DNA of 64,000 nucleotides from positions 1 to 64,000 of the forward strand of contig JAAQTN010000017.1 of assembly GCA_011742915.1 (NCBI GenBank). The letters run 5' to 3'. This document shows positions 24,883 through 32,552 of this stretch, piece by piece. Under the pieces are notes generated by a model. That model searched no databases and had not been told where the DNA came from. It was given only the letters and a program-made list of their open reading frames with translations. The DNA is from Billgrantia desiderata. Lineage in GTDB: Bacteria; Pseudomonadota; Gammaproteobacteria; Pseudomonadales; Halomonadaceae. Position numbers and translations under genes: made by a program. Numbering within the stretch: the stretch's first letter is position 1; each line of letters starts with the position of its first letter.

Positions 24883-25535
24883 CAGAACCTCCCCAGTCGA
24901 CGTTCGTCGACGATCAGTTCGGCCTCGGTGGCCTCGCGCAGCTCGGCAACGCTCAGCCCTTCGGCGATATCCACCACGGCGAGCCCCTGCGGCGTGACGT
25001 CCATCACCGCCTTGTCGGTGACGATGCGCGACACGCAGCGCTCGGCGGTGAGCGGCAGGCGGCAGCGCTCGAGTATCTTGGGGTTGCCGTGCTTGTCGTT
25101 GTGCGAACACAGGATCACCAGGCGCCTGACCTTCTGCGCCAGTTCCATGGCGCCGCCGATGCCGGGCGAGAACTTGCCGGGGATCTTCCAGTTGGCCAGG
25201 TTGCCCAGTTCATCCACCTCGAAGGCGCCCATGAAGGTGACGTCCACGCGGCTGCGCCGGATCATGGCGAAGGACATGGCGCTGTCGAACACGCTGGCGC
25301 CGGGGCGGGTGGCGATGTAGGCGCCGCCGGAGTCGATCAGGTCCCAGTCCGGCGCTTCATCGGCGTGGCGCGGGCGACAGCCCAGCACGCCGTTCTCCGA
25401 GTGCACCAGCACCTCCATCTCGTCGGGCAGGTAGTGGAACAATTGGGTGGGCAGGCCGATGCCGAGGTTGACGATCTGCCCCGAGATCACCTCGCGGGCG
25501 GCGCGGGCGAGAATGCGCTGCTGGTCAGCCGACAT
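24882..25535 (-). CDS. 3-oxoacid CoA-transferase, beta subunit
   Basis: A 217-residue subunit with the catalytic glutamate in HSENGVLG, preceded by the family start VNLGIGLPTQLFHYLP. It works with the alpha subunit encoded immediately upstream (11-base overlap) to transfer CoA from a donor such as succinyl-CoA or acetyl-CoA to a 3-oxoacid. It resembles AtoA/ScoB/PcaJ; the sequence does not separate these. The product would be a substrate for the thiolase encoded downstream. Confidence 0.93.
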   Translation of the reverse strand: MSADQQRILARAAREVISGQIVNLGIGLPTQLFHYLPDEMEVLVHSENGVLGCRPRHADEAPDWDLIDSGGAYIATRPGASVFDSAMSFAMIRRSRVDVTFMGAFEVDELGNLANWKIPGKFSPGIGGAMELAQKVRRLVILCSHNDKHGNPKILERCRLPLTAERCVSRIVTDKAVMDVTPQGLAVVDIAEGLSVAELREATEAELIVDERRLGRF

Positions 25536-26226
25536 GGGCGCGCCTCCCCTGGTCGCTGGTTTCGCGGGCGACCTCTACCACCTGGCTGACGAAGGCGCAG
25601 GGGGTGTGGATCGTCTCGGGCGGCAGGCTGCCGGGCTCGTCGACCCGGTAGGCCTGGGCGATGACGGTATCGGCGGCCATCGCCATCAGCGGGTTGAAGT
25701 TGCTGGCGGTGGCGCGGTAGATCAGGTTGCCGTAGCGGTCGGCGCGTTCGGCGTGGACCAGGGCAAAATCGGCGTACAGCGCCGGCTCGATGCCCCAGGT
25801 GCGGCCATCCAGCTCGATCTCGCGACGCTTGGCGGCGATCTCGGTGCCCTGGCCGATATCGGTGATGAAGGCGTGATGGCCGGCGCCGGCGCTGCGGATC
25901 TTCTCGGCGAGAAGCCCTTGGGGAAAGAGCTCAACTTCCAGCTCGCCGCGGTTCATCGCCGCGATGGCATCGCGGTTGAGGCCGATGTGCGAGGTGATCA
26001 GCCGGCGCACCCGACCGGCCGCGATCAGCTTGCCGACGCCGATGCCCGGCTCGTTGGCGTCGTTCTTGATCAGGGTGAGATCCCCCTGGCCCTGGGCCAG
26101 CAGCTCATCGATCAGGGCGAAGGGCGTGCCTGGCGAGCCGAAGCCGCCGACCATGATCGAGGCGCCGTGCGGAATGGCCGCGACGGCTTCCTCGAGGGGG
26201 CGATGTTTCTGGTTGAGAAGCGTCAT
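25525..26226 (-). CDS. 3-oxoacid CoA-transferase, alpha subunit
   Basis: A 233-residue subunit with the family motif SIMVGGFGSPGTPFALIDEL near the start and KNDANEPGIGVGKLI. Later blocks include ELFPQGLLAEKIRSAGAG. It overlaps the beta-subunit gene and follows the aminotransferase by 24 bases. It is AtoD/ScoA/PcaI-like. Together with the neighbours it defines a path through a 3-oxoacyl-CoA. Confidence 0.93.
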   Translation of the reverse strand: MTLLNQKHRPLEEAVAAIPHGASIMVGGFGSPGTPFALIDELLAQGQGDLTLIKNDANEPGIGVGKLIAAGRVRRLITSHIGLNRDAIAAMNRGELEVELFPQGLLAEKIRSAGAGHHAFITDIGQGTEIAAKRREIELDGRTWGIEPALYADFALVHAERADRYGNLIYRATASNFNPLMAMAADTVIAQAYRVDEPGSLPPETIHTPCAFVSQVVEVARETSDQGRRAHVG

Positions 26227-26250
26227 GAGTGAGCCTTGTCCATCCGGCGG

Positions 26251-27603
26251 TCAGAGGGTCGTTGCGTTCATCGGCGTCGCGGCGGGCACCTCGCGGTCGA
26301 AGCGCTGCATGGCGCGCTCGAGGCGGGTGAGCAGCTCGGCCGTGTCGGCGGCGTCGATGGTAAGCGGCGGGGTGATCAGGAAGTGATCGCCGGCTATCCC
26401 GTCGAGGGTGCGCCGCGGATAGATCAGCAGCCCCTCCTCCCGGGCCAGCGCGGTGATGCGGGCGAAGCGGTTCTGCTCGGCGGGGAAGGGCGCCTTGCTG
26501 GCGGCATCGGCCACCAGCTCCACGCCCCAGAGCAGACCCAGTCCACGCACGTCGCCGACCCAGGGAAAGCGTGCCTTGAGCGCTTCGAGACCTGCCGCCA
26601 ACTGCCGCCCGCGCGCCGCCACGTTATCCAGTATTTTTTCGCGTTCGATGGCCTCGACCACGGCGAGTCCGGTGGCGCAGGCCAGGGGGTTGCCGGCATA
26701 GGTGTGGCCATGCTGGAAACCGCCCGAGGCCATCACCGTCTCGACGATGTCGGCACGTGACAGCACCGCCCCCACCGGGTAGTAGCCGGCCCCCAGCCCC
26801 TTGGCGGTGGAGAGCAGGTCGGGCGTCACGCCGTAGTGCTGATAGGCGAACCAGGTGCCGGTGCGGCCGATGCCGGTCAGCACCTCGTCGAGGATCAGCA
26901 GGCAGCCGAACTCGTCGCACAGCGCGCGAATGCCGGCGAGGTAGCTGCGGTCGAGCTTGCGCGCGCCGGTGCTGGCGCCACCCACTGGCTCGAGCACGAA
27001 GGCGGCGATGGTGTCGGGGCCGGCGGCTTCGATGGCGGCGCGGGTGTCGGCCAGGACGCGGGCGACGTGACGGCCGTCGTCGGTATCGTCATGACGGTAG
27101 AAGTCAGGGCCAGCCACCTTGAGCGAGCCGATGGCGATGTCGCGGAACGGGGCTTCGAGCGGCTGATAGCCGGTGACCCCAAGCGCTCCCAGGGTGCTGC
27201 CGTGATAGGAAGGGCGCAGCGAGACGAAACGGCGGCGCTGGGGCTCGCCCCTGGCGACGAAATACTGGCGGGCCAGCTTGAGTGCGGACTCCACCGCCTC
27301 CGAGCCGCTGGAGACGAAGAACACCTTCTCCAGTTGCTGCTGGGTGAATCCCACCAAGGCCTTGGCCAGGGCCACTGCAGGGGCATTCTCGAACTGGGTG
27401 CGATAGGTGAAGGCCACGCGGTCGAGCTGGGCGAGCATGGCCTCGCGGATGTCGTTGCGGCCATGGCCGAGATTGCAGGAGATCGCCCCGGAGCAGCCGT
27501 CCAGATACTGTCTACCGGTCTCGTCCCACAGGTAGACGCCCTTGGCGTGGCTCACTTCGGGCAGGGCCGGGCCGGCCTGGTAGAAAAGAGGAGATGGATC
27601 CAT
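26251..27603 (-). CDS. Class III aminotransferase (aspartate aminotransferase superfamily)
   Basis: A 450-residue PLP enzyme. The PLP site shows LLILDEVLTGIGRTGTWFA and the lysine in STAKGLGAGYYPVGAVLSR; the pyridine contact block is SSGSEAVESALKLARQY. Class III enzymes act on omega- or beta-amino groups. It is the first gene of the operon running to the thiolase. It is divergent from the LysR gene, so that regulator likely controls it. If the amino group is beta, its product is directly a 3-oxoacid for the CoA-transferase (inference). Confidence 0.92.
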   Translation of the reverse strand: MDPSPLFYQAGPALPEVSHAKGVYLWDETGRQYLDGCSGAISCNLGHGRNDIREAMLAQLDRVAFTYRTQFENAPAVALAKALVGFTQQQLEKVFFVSSGSEAVESALKLARQYFVARGEPQRRRFVSLRPSYHGSTLGALGVTGYQPLEAPFRDIAIGSLKVAGPDFYRHDDTDDGRHVARVLADTRAAIEAAGPDTIAAFVLEPVGGASTGARKLDRSYLAGIRALCDEFGCLLILDEVLTGIGRTGTWFAYQHYGVTPDLLSTAKGLGAGYYPVGAVLSRADIVETVMASGGFQHGHTYAGNPLACATGLAVVEAIEREKILDNVAARGRQLAAGLEALKARFPWVGDVRGLGLLWGVELVADAASKAPFPAEQNRFARITALAREEGLLIYPRRTLDGIAGDHFLITPPLTIDAADTAELLTRLERAMQRFDREVPAATPMNATTL

Positions 27604-27714
27604 GGGTTCGCTCGTTATCGTTATGTGTCGGTGAACGGTCGTTAAGCAGTCTATGTAGCGAACGCCAGGTATTTCAATATATGATCTTTTTATTGCATTC
27701 TATGAGTTTTAGTC
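27604..27714. promoter_or_regulatory. Divergent control region, aminotransferase / LysR
   Basis: This 111-base gap is clearly more AT-rich than its surroundings, especially 27670-27712 (atttcaatatatgatctttttattgc). It contains several T-rich half-sites of the LysR T-N11-A type and TATGAT/TATGAG hexamers usable as -10 boxes. Exact sites cannot be fixed by eye. Confidence 0.5.
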
Positions 27715-28641
27715 ATGCCTGATGTCACCATTCATTCGCTCAAGGCGCTGGCGGTGTTCAAGACGCTGTTCGAGTCGGGGACCGCCTCTCAGGCAGCCCG
27801 CACCCTGGGCATCACGCAGTCGGGAGTGAGCCGTTCGCTGGCGCAGCTCGAGGAGAACCTGGGCATCCAACTGTTCCTGCGCGAGAAGAACCGCCTGGTG
27901 GCCACGCCCGAGGCGCGAGAGCTCTACGACGAAATCCTGCGCTTGATGGGCAACATCGAAGAGCTGCGCCATAGCGTGCTGGCACTCAAGGAATTCGGCA
28001 CCTCGCGGCTGCGCATTGCGGCGATCCCGGGGTTGTCGTTCGGCTTCGTGCCCAGGCTGGTGGCGTCGCTGCTGGAGGAGAACCGGCAGTTCAGTATCAG
28101 CCTCGACATGATGTCGAGTCATGAGGTGCAACTTGCAGTTGAGTCGAGCCATGCCGACATCGGTTTCGTTACGCTGCCCATCACCTCGCGGGTGCTGCGG
28201 GTGGAGCCCTGGTTCACGACCGAGGCGGTATGCCTGCTGCCCCGCGACCATCCGCTGACGGCGCTGGAGTGCATCGACGTGCAGGATCTGCGGGGTCAGC
28301 ATCTGGTGATCAGCAATCAACCGAGCATCAGTACCAACCCACTGCTGGAGCTCACCTCGAAGCACCGCGTGCAGATCGCCGGCAAGACCGAAGCCAATAT
28401 CGGTACCATCACTGCCCTGGTGGCAAATCACGTCGGTATCACGGTGATGAACCCGATCACCGCCAAGGATCAGCTCGCTCCCCACGATGGTCTGGTGATG
28501 CGGCCTTTCTCGCCGGCCATGACCTTCAGCTTCGGGCTGGTCTATCGCGACAACTGGAAGCAGGCCCGGGCGCTCGACTTCCTGCGACGGCGGGGTCGGG
28601 CGCTGCTGGAGGGCTACGGCGCCGAGTATCAGGGACATTGA
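27715..28641 (+). CDS. LysR-family transcriptional regulator
   Basis: A 308-residue LysR protein. The winged helix-turn-helix lies in residues 5-60 (ALAVFKTLFESGTASQAART, then LGITQSGVSRSLAQLE). A periplasmic-binding-protein-like effector domain occupies about 90-300. It is transcribed away from the aminotransferase operon across a short AT-rich region, the usual arrangement for a regulator of the divergent genes. The co-inducer is probably the pathway substrate or an intermediate. Confidence 0.93.
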   Translation: MPDVTIHSLKALAVFKTLFESGTASQAARTLGITQSGVSRSLAQLEENLGIQLFLREKNRLVATPEARELYDEILRLMGNIEELRHSVLALKEFGTSRLRIAAIPGLSFGFVPRLVASLLEENRQFSISLDMMSSHEVQLAVESSHADIGFVTLPITSRVLRVEPWFTTEAVCLLPRDHPLTALECIDVQDLRGQHLVISNQPSISTNPLLELTSKHRVQIAGKTEANIGTITALVANHVGITVMNPITAKDQLAPHDGLVMRPFSPAMTFSFGLVYRDNWKQARALDFLRRRGRALLEGYGAEYQGH

Positions 28642-28710
28642 GGGGAGTGGACTGGCACCTCGGCCCGGGGCATGGCAAGGTCAAGCGAACCATTCCGAAG
28701 AGGTGTCGTC

Positions 28711-29757
28711 ATGCTGACCTTCCATAGCGAGTCGACCAAGCTGCGTCGCGCCAAGACCGAGCTCAACGAGGGGCTGCTCATGACGCCCTTCGAGTGTCCG
28801 GAGCGCGTCGACCTGGTGCTCGAGCGGGTTCGGGCAAGCGGGCTCGGCCCGGTGCAGGCCCCGACCCGCTTCGGTCTCGACCCGGTGCTGGCCGTGCACG
28901 ATCGCGACTACGTCGAGTTCCTGGCCAGCTGCTGGGAGGAGTGGAAGGCGGCCGGCATGGCCGGCGAGGCGATCCCCAACATCTGGCCGTCCCGTTCGAT
29001 GCCCGGCGTGCGGATACCCGAGCACATCGAAGGGCGGCTCGGCCATTACGCCCAGACCGGCGAGACCTCGATCTGCGCCAACACCTTCGAGGCCGCCGAG
29101 GTCAGCAAGGACATTGCCCTGTCGGCGCTGGGCCACACGCTCGAGAGCGGCGAGCCGAGCTTCGGTCTGTGCCGTCCGCCGGGCCACCATGCGTCGTCGA
29201 ATCAGTTCGGCGGCTACTGCTTCTTCAACAACGCGGCCATCGCCGCCGAGCAGGCCCTGAGGCACGGGCATTCGCGGGTGGCGGTGCTGGACATCGACTT
29301 TCACCACGGCAACGGCACCCAGGAGATCTTCTACGCCCGCGACGACGTGATCGTCGTATCGCTGCACGGCGACCCGCTGCACTGCTTTCCCTATTACCTG
29401 GGCCACGCCGACGAGACCGGCAGCGGCCGGGGCGAAGGCTTCAACGTCAACTATCCCATGCCACCCGGCACCGACTACGCGCGCTGGTCGGCGGCTCTCG
29501 ACGAGGGGCTGGCGCGCATTCGTCAGGTCGGGGCCGAGCTGCTGGTCGTATCGCTCGGGGTGGACACCTTCGAGCACGACCCGATCAGCAGCTTCAAGCT
29601 GCGCAGCGATGACTACCCGGATGTCGGGCGCCGTCTGGCCGCATTGGGCCTGCCCACCGTCTTCCTGCTCGAAGGCGGCTACGCGGTGGAGGAGATCGGC
29701 ATCAACGTGGTGAATGTGTTGAGCGGCTTCGACGCTGCCCTAGCCAGAGTCGAATAG
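28711..29757 (+). CDS. Histone deacetylase family protein (acetylpolyamine amidohydrolase type)
   Basis: A 348-residue zinc deacetylase. Diagnostic blocks are PPGHHASSNQFGGYCFFNNA (tandem active-site His) and the metal-binding VLDIDFHHGNGTQEIFY. SLGVDTFEHDP and LEGGYAVEEI follow. Bacterial members remove acetyl groups from polyamines, other small amides or proteins. ATG 28711 has GAAGAGGTG upstream. It lies 69 bases after lysR and probably belongs to the same transcript. With the neighbouring amine oxidase it points to acetylated amine breakdown. Confidence 0.9.
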   Translation: MLTFHSESTKLRRAKTELNEGLLMTPFECPERVDLVLERVRASGLGPVQAPTRFGLDPVLAVHDRDYVEFLASCWEEWKAAGMAGEAIPNIWPSRSMPGVRIPEHIEGRLGHYAQTGETSICANTFEAAEVSKDIALSALGHTLESGEPSFGLCRPPGHHASSNQFGGYCFFNNAAIAAEQALRHGHSRVAVLDIDFHHGNGTQEIFYARDDVIVVSLHGDPLHCFPYYLGHADETGSGRGEGFNVNYPMPPGTDYARWSAALDEGLARIRQVGAELLVVSLGVDTFEHDPISSFKLRSDDYPDVGRRLAALGLPTVFLLEGGYAVEEIGINVVNVLSGFDAALARVE

Positions 29758-29763
29758 AGCCGC

Positions 29764-30975
29764 CTAGAGCCGCCGTTCCAGCAGGCTGCCCAGCTCGGCA
29801 TCGGTCAGCACCAGGGGGTTGGTCTTCATGCTGCCGCCCCGGGCGCCGGCGACCACGCGCTCGATGTCGTCTCGCTGCATGCCGTAGGCAGCGAGCCTCG
29901 GCATGTCGAGCCGCTGGGTCCATTCGCGCAGCGTTTCGACCAGGGCATCGCAGGCGTCGTCGTCGCTCAGCTCGCTTTTGCCGCTGACCAGGCGGCCGGC
30001 CTCGGCGTATTTGGCCAGGGCTGCTGCGTGCGGCGCACGCTGGCGCAGCGCCGCGACGTTGACCTCGGTGGCCTCGGCGACCAGGGTGCCGCACACCGTA
30101 CCATGGGGAATCGGGAAGAAGGCGCCCAGCGGCGAGGCCAGCCCGTGTACCGAGCCCAGGCCCGCCTGGGCCAGGGCGATACCCGACATCAGCGACGCGT
30201 AGGCGAGCTGGCCGTAGCCCTGGTCGGCCTCGGGATGATCCATCGCCCAGGCCGGCCAGAAGCCGCGACGGAACGCCTGCATGCCGGACCAGGCCAGAGC
30301 GTCGGTGGCGGGACTGGCATTGAGCGAGACGTAGGATTCGAGCAACTGGGTGAAGGCATCCATGCCGTTGGCGGCGATCTGCGCCTTGGGGCAGCCCGCC
30401 AGCAGCTCCGGGTCGACCAGCGCCACGGCGGCGACCAGCCGCTCATCGCGGAACGACTTCTTGAACCCGTCGGCGCCCTGTACGCTGAGCACGGCGTTCT
30501 TGGTCGCCTCGCTGCCGGTACCGGCGGTAGTGGGCACGGCGATCAGCGGTACCGCCGGGCCGCGATAGGGCAGGCCACGGCCGACGCCCTCGAGGTGATC
30601 CATCACCGAATTGCCGGGGCGTAGCAGGCCGGCCACCGCCTTGGCTGCATCCAGCACGCTGCCGCCGCCGATGGCGACCACGACGTCGATGGCGTGCCCC
30701 CGATGCTCGGCGACGATGGCGTCCACCCGCTGCGGCGAGGGCTCCCCCTCGACGGTGACGTGATGCCAGCTGGCGCCCTGTGCCTCGAGTGCTGCGACCA
30801 GCGCCTGCCAGCGTGGCGTGGCGACGAAGGAGCGCCTGCCCGTGACCACCAGCACGCTCGTGCCGTAGTCGGCGATCAGTCCTGGCAGCAATTGGATGCT
30901 GCCGGAGCCGAAGCGGATATCCGGCAGACGGGCGATACGAAAGGCGTCGATACGTTCGGGAGAGGAAGCTGTCAT
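29764..30975 (-). CDS. Iron-containing alcohol dehydrogenase
   Basis: A 403-residue group III alcohol dehydrogenase. It has the NAD-binding GGGSVLDAAKAVAG, the signature AVPTTAGTGSEATKNAVL, and metal-binding His in GLGSVHGLASPLGAFFPIPH. These cytosolic enzymes interconvert short-chain or hydroxy-acid aldehydes and alcohols. It is convergent with the deacetylase gene (six bases apart) and follows the amine oxidase gene by 41 bases on the same strand. It may reduce or oxidise an aldehyde produced by that oxidase. Confidence 0.9.
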   Translation of the reverse strand: MTASSPERIDAFRIARLPDIRFGSGSIQLLPGLIADYGTSVLVVTGRRSFVATPRWQALVAALEAQGASWHHVTVEGEPSPQRVDAIVAEHRGHAIDVVVAIGGGSVLDAAKAVAGLLRPGNSVMDHLEGVGRGLPYRGPAVPLIAVPTTAGTGSEATKNAVLSVQGADGFKKSFRDERLVAAVALVDPELLAGCPKAQIAANGMDAFTQLLESYVSLNASPATDALAWSGMQAFRRGFWPAWAMDHPEADQGYGQLAYASLMSGIALAQAGLGSVHGLASPLGAFFPIPHGTVCGTLVAEATEVNVAALRQRAPHAAALAKYAEAGRLVSGKSELSDDDACDALVETLREWTQRLDMPRLAAYGMQRDDIERVVAGARGGSMKTNPLVLTDAELGSLLERRL

Positions 30976-31016
30976 GGCCGGCCCGCTATTCTAGTTGTTG
31001 GATTATCAGACACAGC

Positions 31017-32303
31017 TTAACGCCAGCGCTCGAGGAGCTGGTAATACCACATCCCCGCGGCCAGCAGCGGATTGCCCAGCGCGTCACCGAATGGCACCTT
31101 GAGGTGGCGGCAGGCGGCGAAGGTGTCGAACTCCTCCATGTGACCGGCAATCGCCTTGGCCATGATCTCGCCGACGATGTGCGAGGTCGCCACGCCGTGG
31201 CCCGAGTAGCCCTGGGCGTAGTAGACGGTGTCGGAGAGCTTGCCGAGCATGGGGATGCGATTGATCACGATGCCGGCCATGCCCTGCCAGGCGTAATCGA
31301 TGGGCGTGCCCGCGAGCTGCGGAAAGGTGGCTTCCAGACGCGGGCGCAGCTCGGCGGCGATGTCGGGGGAGTCCTTGCCCGAGTAGTTGGCGCCGCCGCC
31401 GAACAGCAGCCGGCCGTCGGCGGTGAGACGGTAGTAGTCGAGTACGAAGCGGCAGTCGTACACCGCCAGATCCTGGGGGTTGATCGCTTCGGCCAGCCCA
31501 CCCAGCGGCGCGGTGGTGACGATGCCCAGCGAGGCCGGAAACAGCCTGCCGCCCAGGCGGCGGCGCTCCAGGCGGTGATAGGCATTGCCGGCCAGCAGCA
31601 CGCGGTCGGCGCGCAGCGTGCCGTGCGCCGTGATCACGGCCGGCGAGGGGCCATGGTCGATGCGCTCCACCGGGGAGCGCTCGAAGATCAGCGCCCCCAG
31701 GCTTGCGGCCACTCGCGCCTCGCCCAGGCACAGGTTGAGCGGGTGCAGGTGCAGGTTGTAGCGATTGAGCAGACCGCCATGATAGAGCTCGGTGCGGATG
31801 ACGTCGCGTACCTGATGCGCGTCGAGCAGCTCGACGTGCTCGCCCATGCCGCGGGCCTGGCAGGCCTCGAAGTCGGCGCGTAGCGCCGTCATGTGCGAGG
31901 GCTTCCAGGCTGCCTGCAGATGACCGTGCTTCAGGTCGCAGGCAATGCCGTACTGCTCGACCCGTTGGCGAATGATGCGCTGGCCGCGCCAGCGCAGGTT
32001 CCAGACGAAGTCGTCGGCGGCCTCGCCCAGGGTGCGGCGCATCTGCTTGCGCATGGCAGCCTCGCCGGAGAGGCTGCCGGTCACCTGGCCGCCGTTGCGT
32101 CCGCTGGCGCCCCAGCCGATCTTGTTGGCCTCGACGATGGCTACCCGATAGCCGCGCTCGGCCAGTTCAACCGCCGTGGCCACGCCGGTGAAGCCGCCGC
32201 CGACGATGGCTACGTCGACCGTCACTTCGCCTTCCAGCCGAGGATAGTCCGACTCCTGGTGGATCGAGGCGGTGTAGTAGGAGGCGCAGCGCGGTTCGCT
32301 CAT
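31017..32303 (-). CDS. FAD-dependent amine/amino-acid oxidase (DadA/PuuB-like)
   Basis: A 428-residue DAO-family flavoprotein. The FAD Rossmann motif is DVAIVGGGFTGVATAVELAE followed by GWGASGRNGGQV, and the C-terminus has YYAQGYSGHGVATSHIVGE. This pattern is closest to gamma-glutamylputrescine oxidase (PuuB) and related amine oxidases. ATG 32303 follows TGGAG; the frame opens 15 codons earlier without homology. Context with an acetylpolyamine-type deacetylase supports an amine substrate, but no puuA or puuC lies beside it. Confidence 0.87.
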   Translation of the reverse strand: MSEPRCASYYTASIHQESDYPRLEGEVTVDVAIVGGGFTGVATAVELAERGYRVAIVEANKIGWGASGRNGGQVTGSLSGEAAMRKQMRRTLGEAADDFVWNLRWRGQRIIRQRVEQYGIACDLKHGHLQAAWKPSHMTALRADFEACQARGMGEHVELLDAHQVRDVIRTELYHGGLLNRYNLHLHPLNLCLGEARVAASLGALIFERSPVERIDHGPSPAVITAHGTLRADRVLLAGNAYHRLERRRLGGRLFPASLGIVTTAPLGGLAEAINPQDLAVYDCRFVLDYYRLTADGRLLFGGGANYSGKDSPDIAAELRPRLEATFPQLAGTPIDYAWQGMAGIVINRIPMLGKLSDTVYYAQGYSGHGVATSHIVGEIMAKAIAGHMEEFDTFAACRHLKVPFGDALGNPLLAAGMWYYQLLERWR

Positions 32304-32419
32304 GATGACTCCATCGAAATGTCGAAAATACTCAACGCATGCTAACACAGCCAGCCTGGCGGACGAGCCCCCTGGGCGGTGCTTCGGCTGGCGTGCCGCG
32401 GGTCATTGCCGGGTGTGCT

Positions 32420-32447
32420 TTGCGCCCCAGGCATCAGCCGGTAGAAT
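32420..32447 (+). promoter_or_regulatory. Promoter of dnaX
   Basis: TTGCGC (32420-32425), 16 bases and TAGAAT (32442-32447) precede dnaX by about 100 bases. The TAGAATGGG context is the same as before the arsR-type gene. Confidence 0.5.
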
Positions 32448-32552
32448 GGGAGTTTTCGCGTTCGGCTCGTTACCGGACACCTTCGTCGGGGCGCAGCAGG
32501 CCCTGCTCCGATCGGCTGCCCGCCAGCCCTGTTGCAAGGAATCCGTACTGCA

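Noticed and set aside
23584..27603. Ectoine degradation cluster (DoeB/DoeD-like)
   Set aside because: M20 deacylase and aminotransferase are shared features, but there is no M24 ectoine hydrolase, aldehyde dehydrogenase or AsnC regulator, and the CoA-transferase and thiolase have no place in that route.
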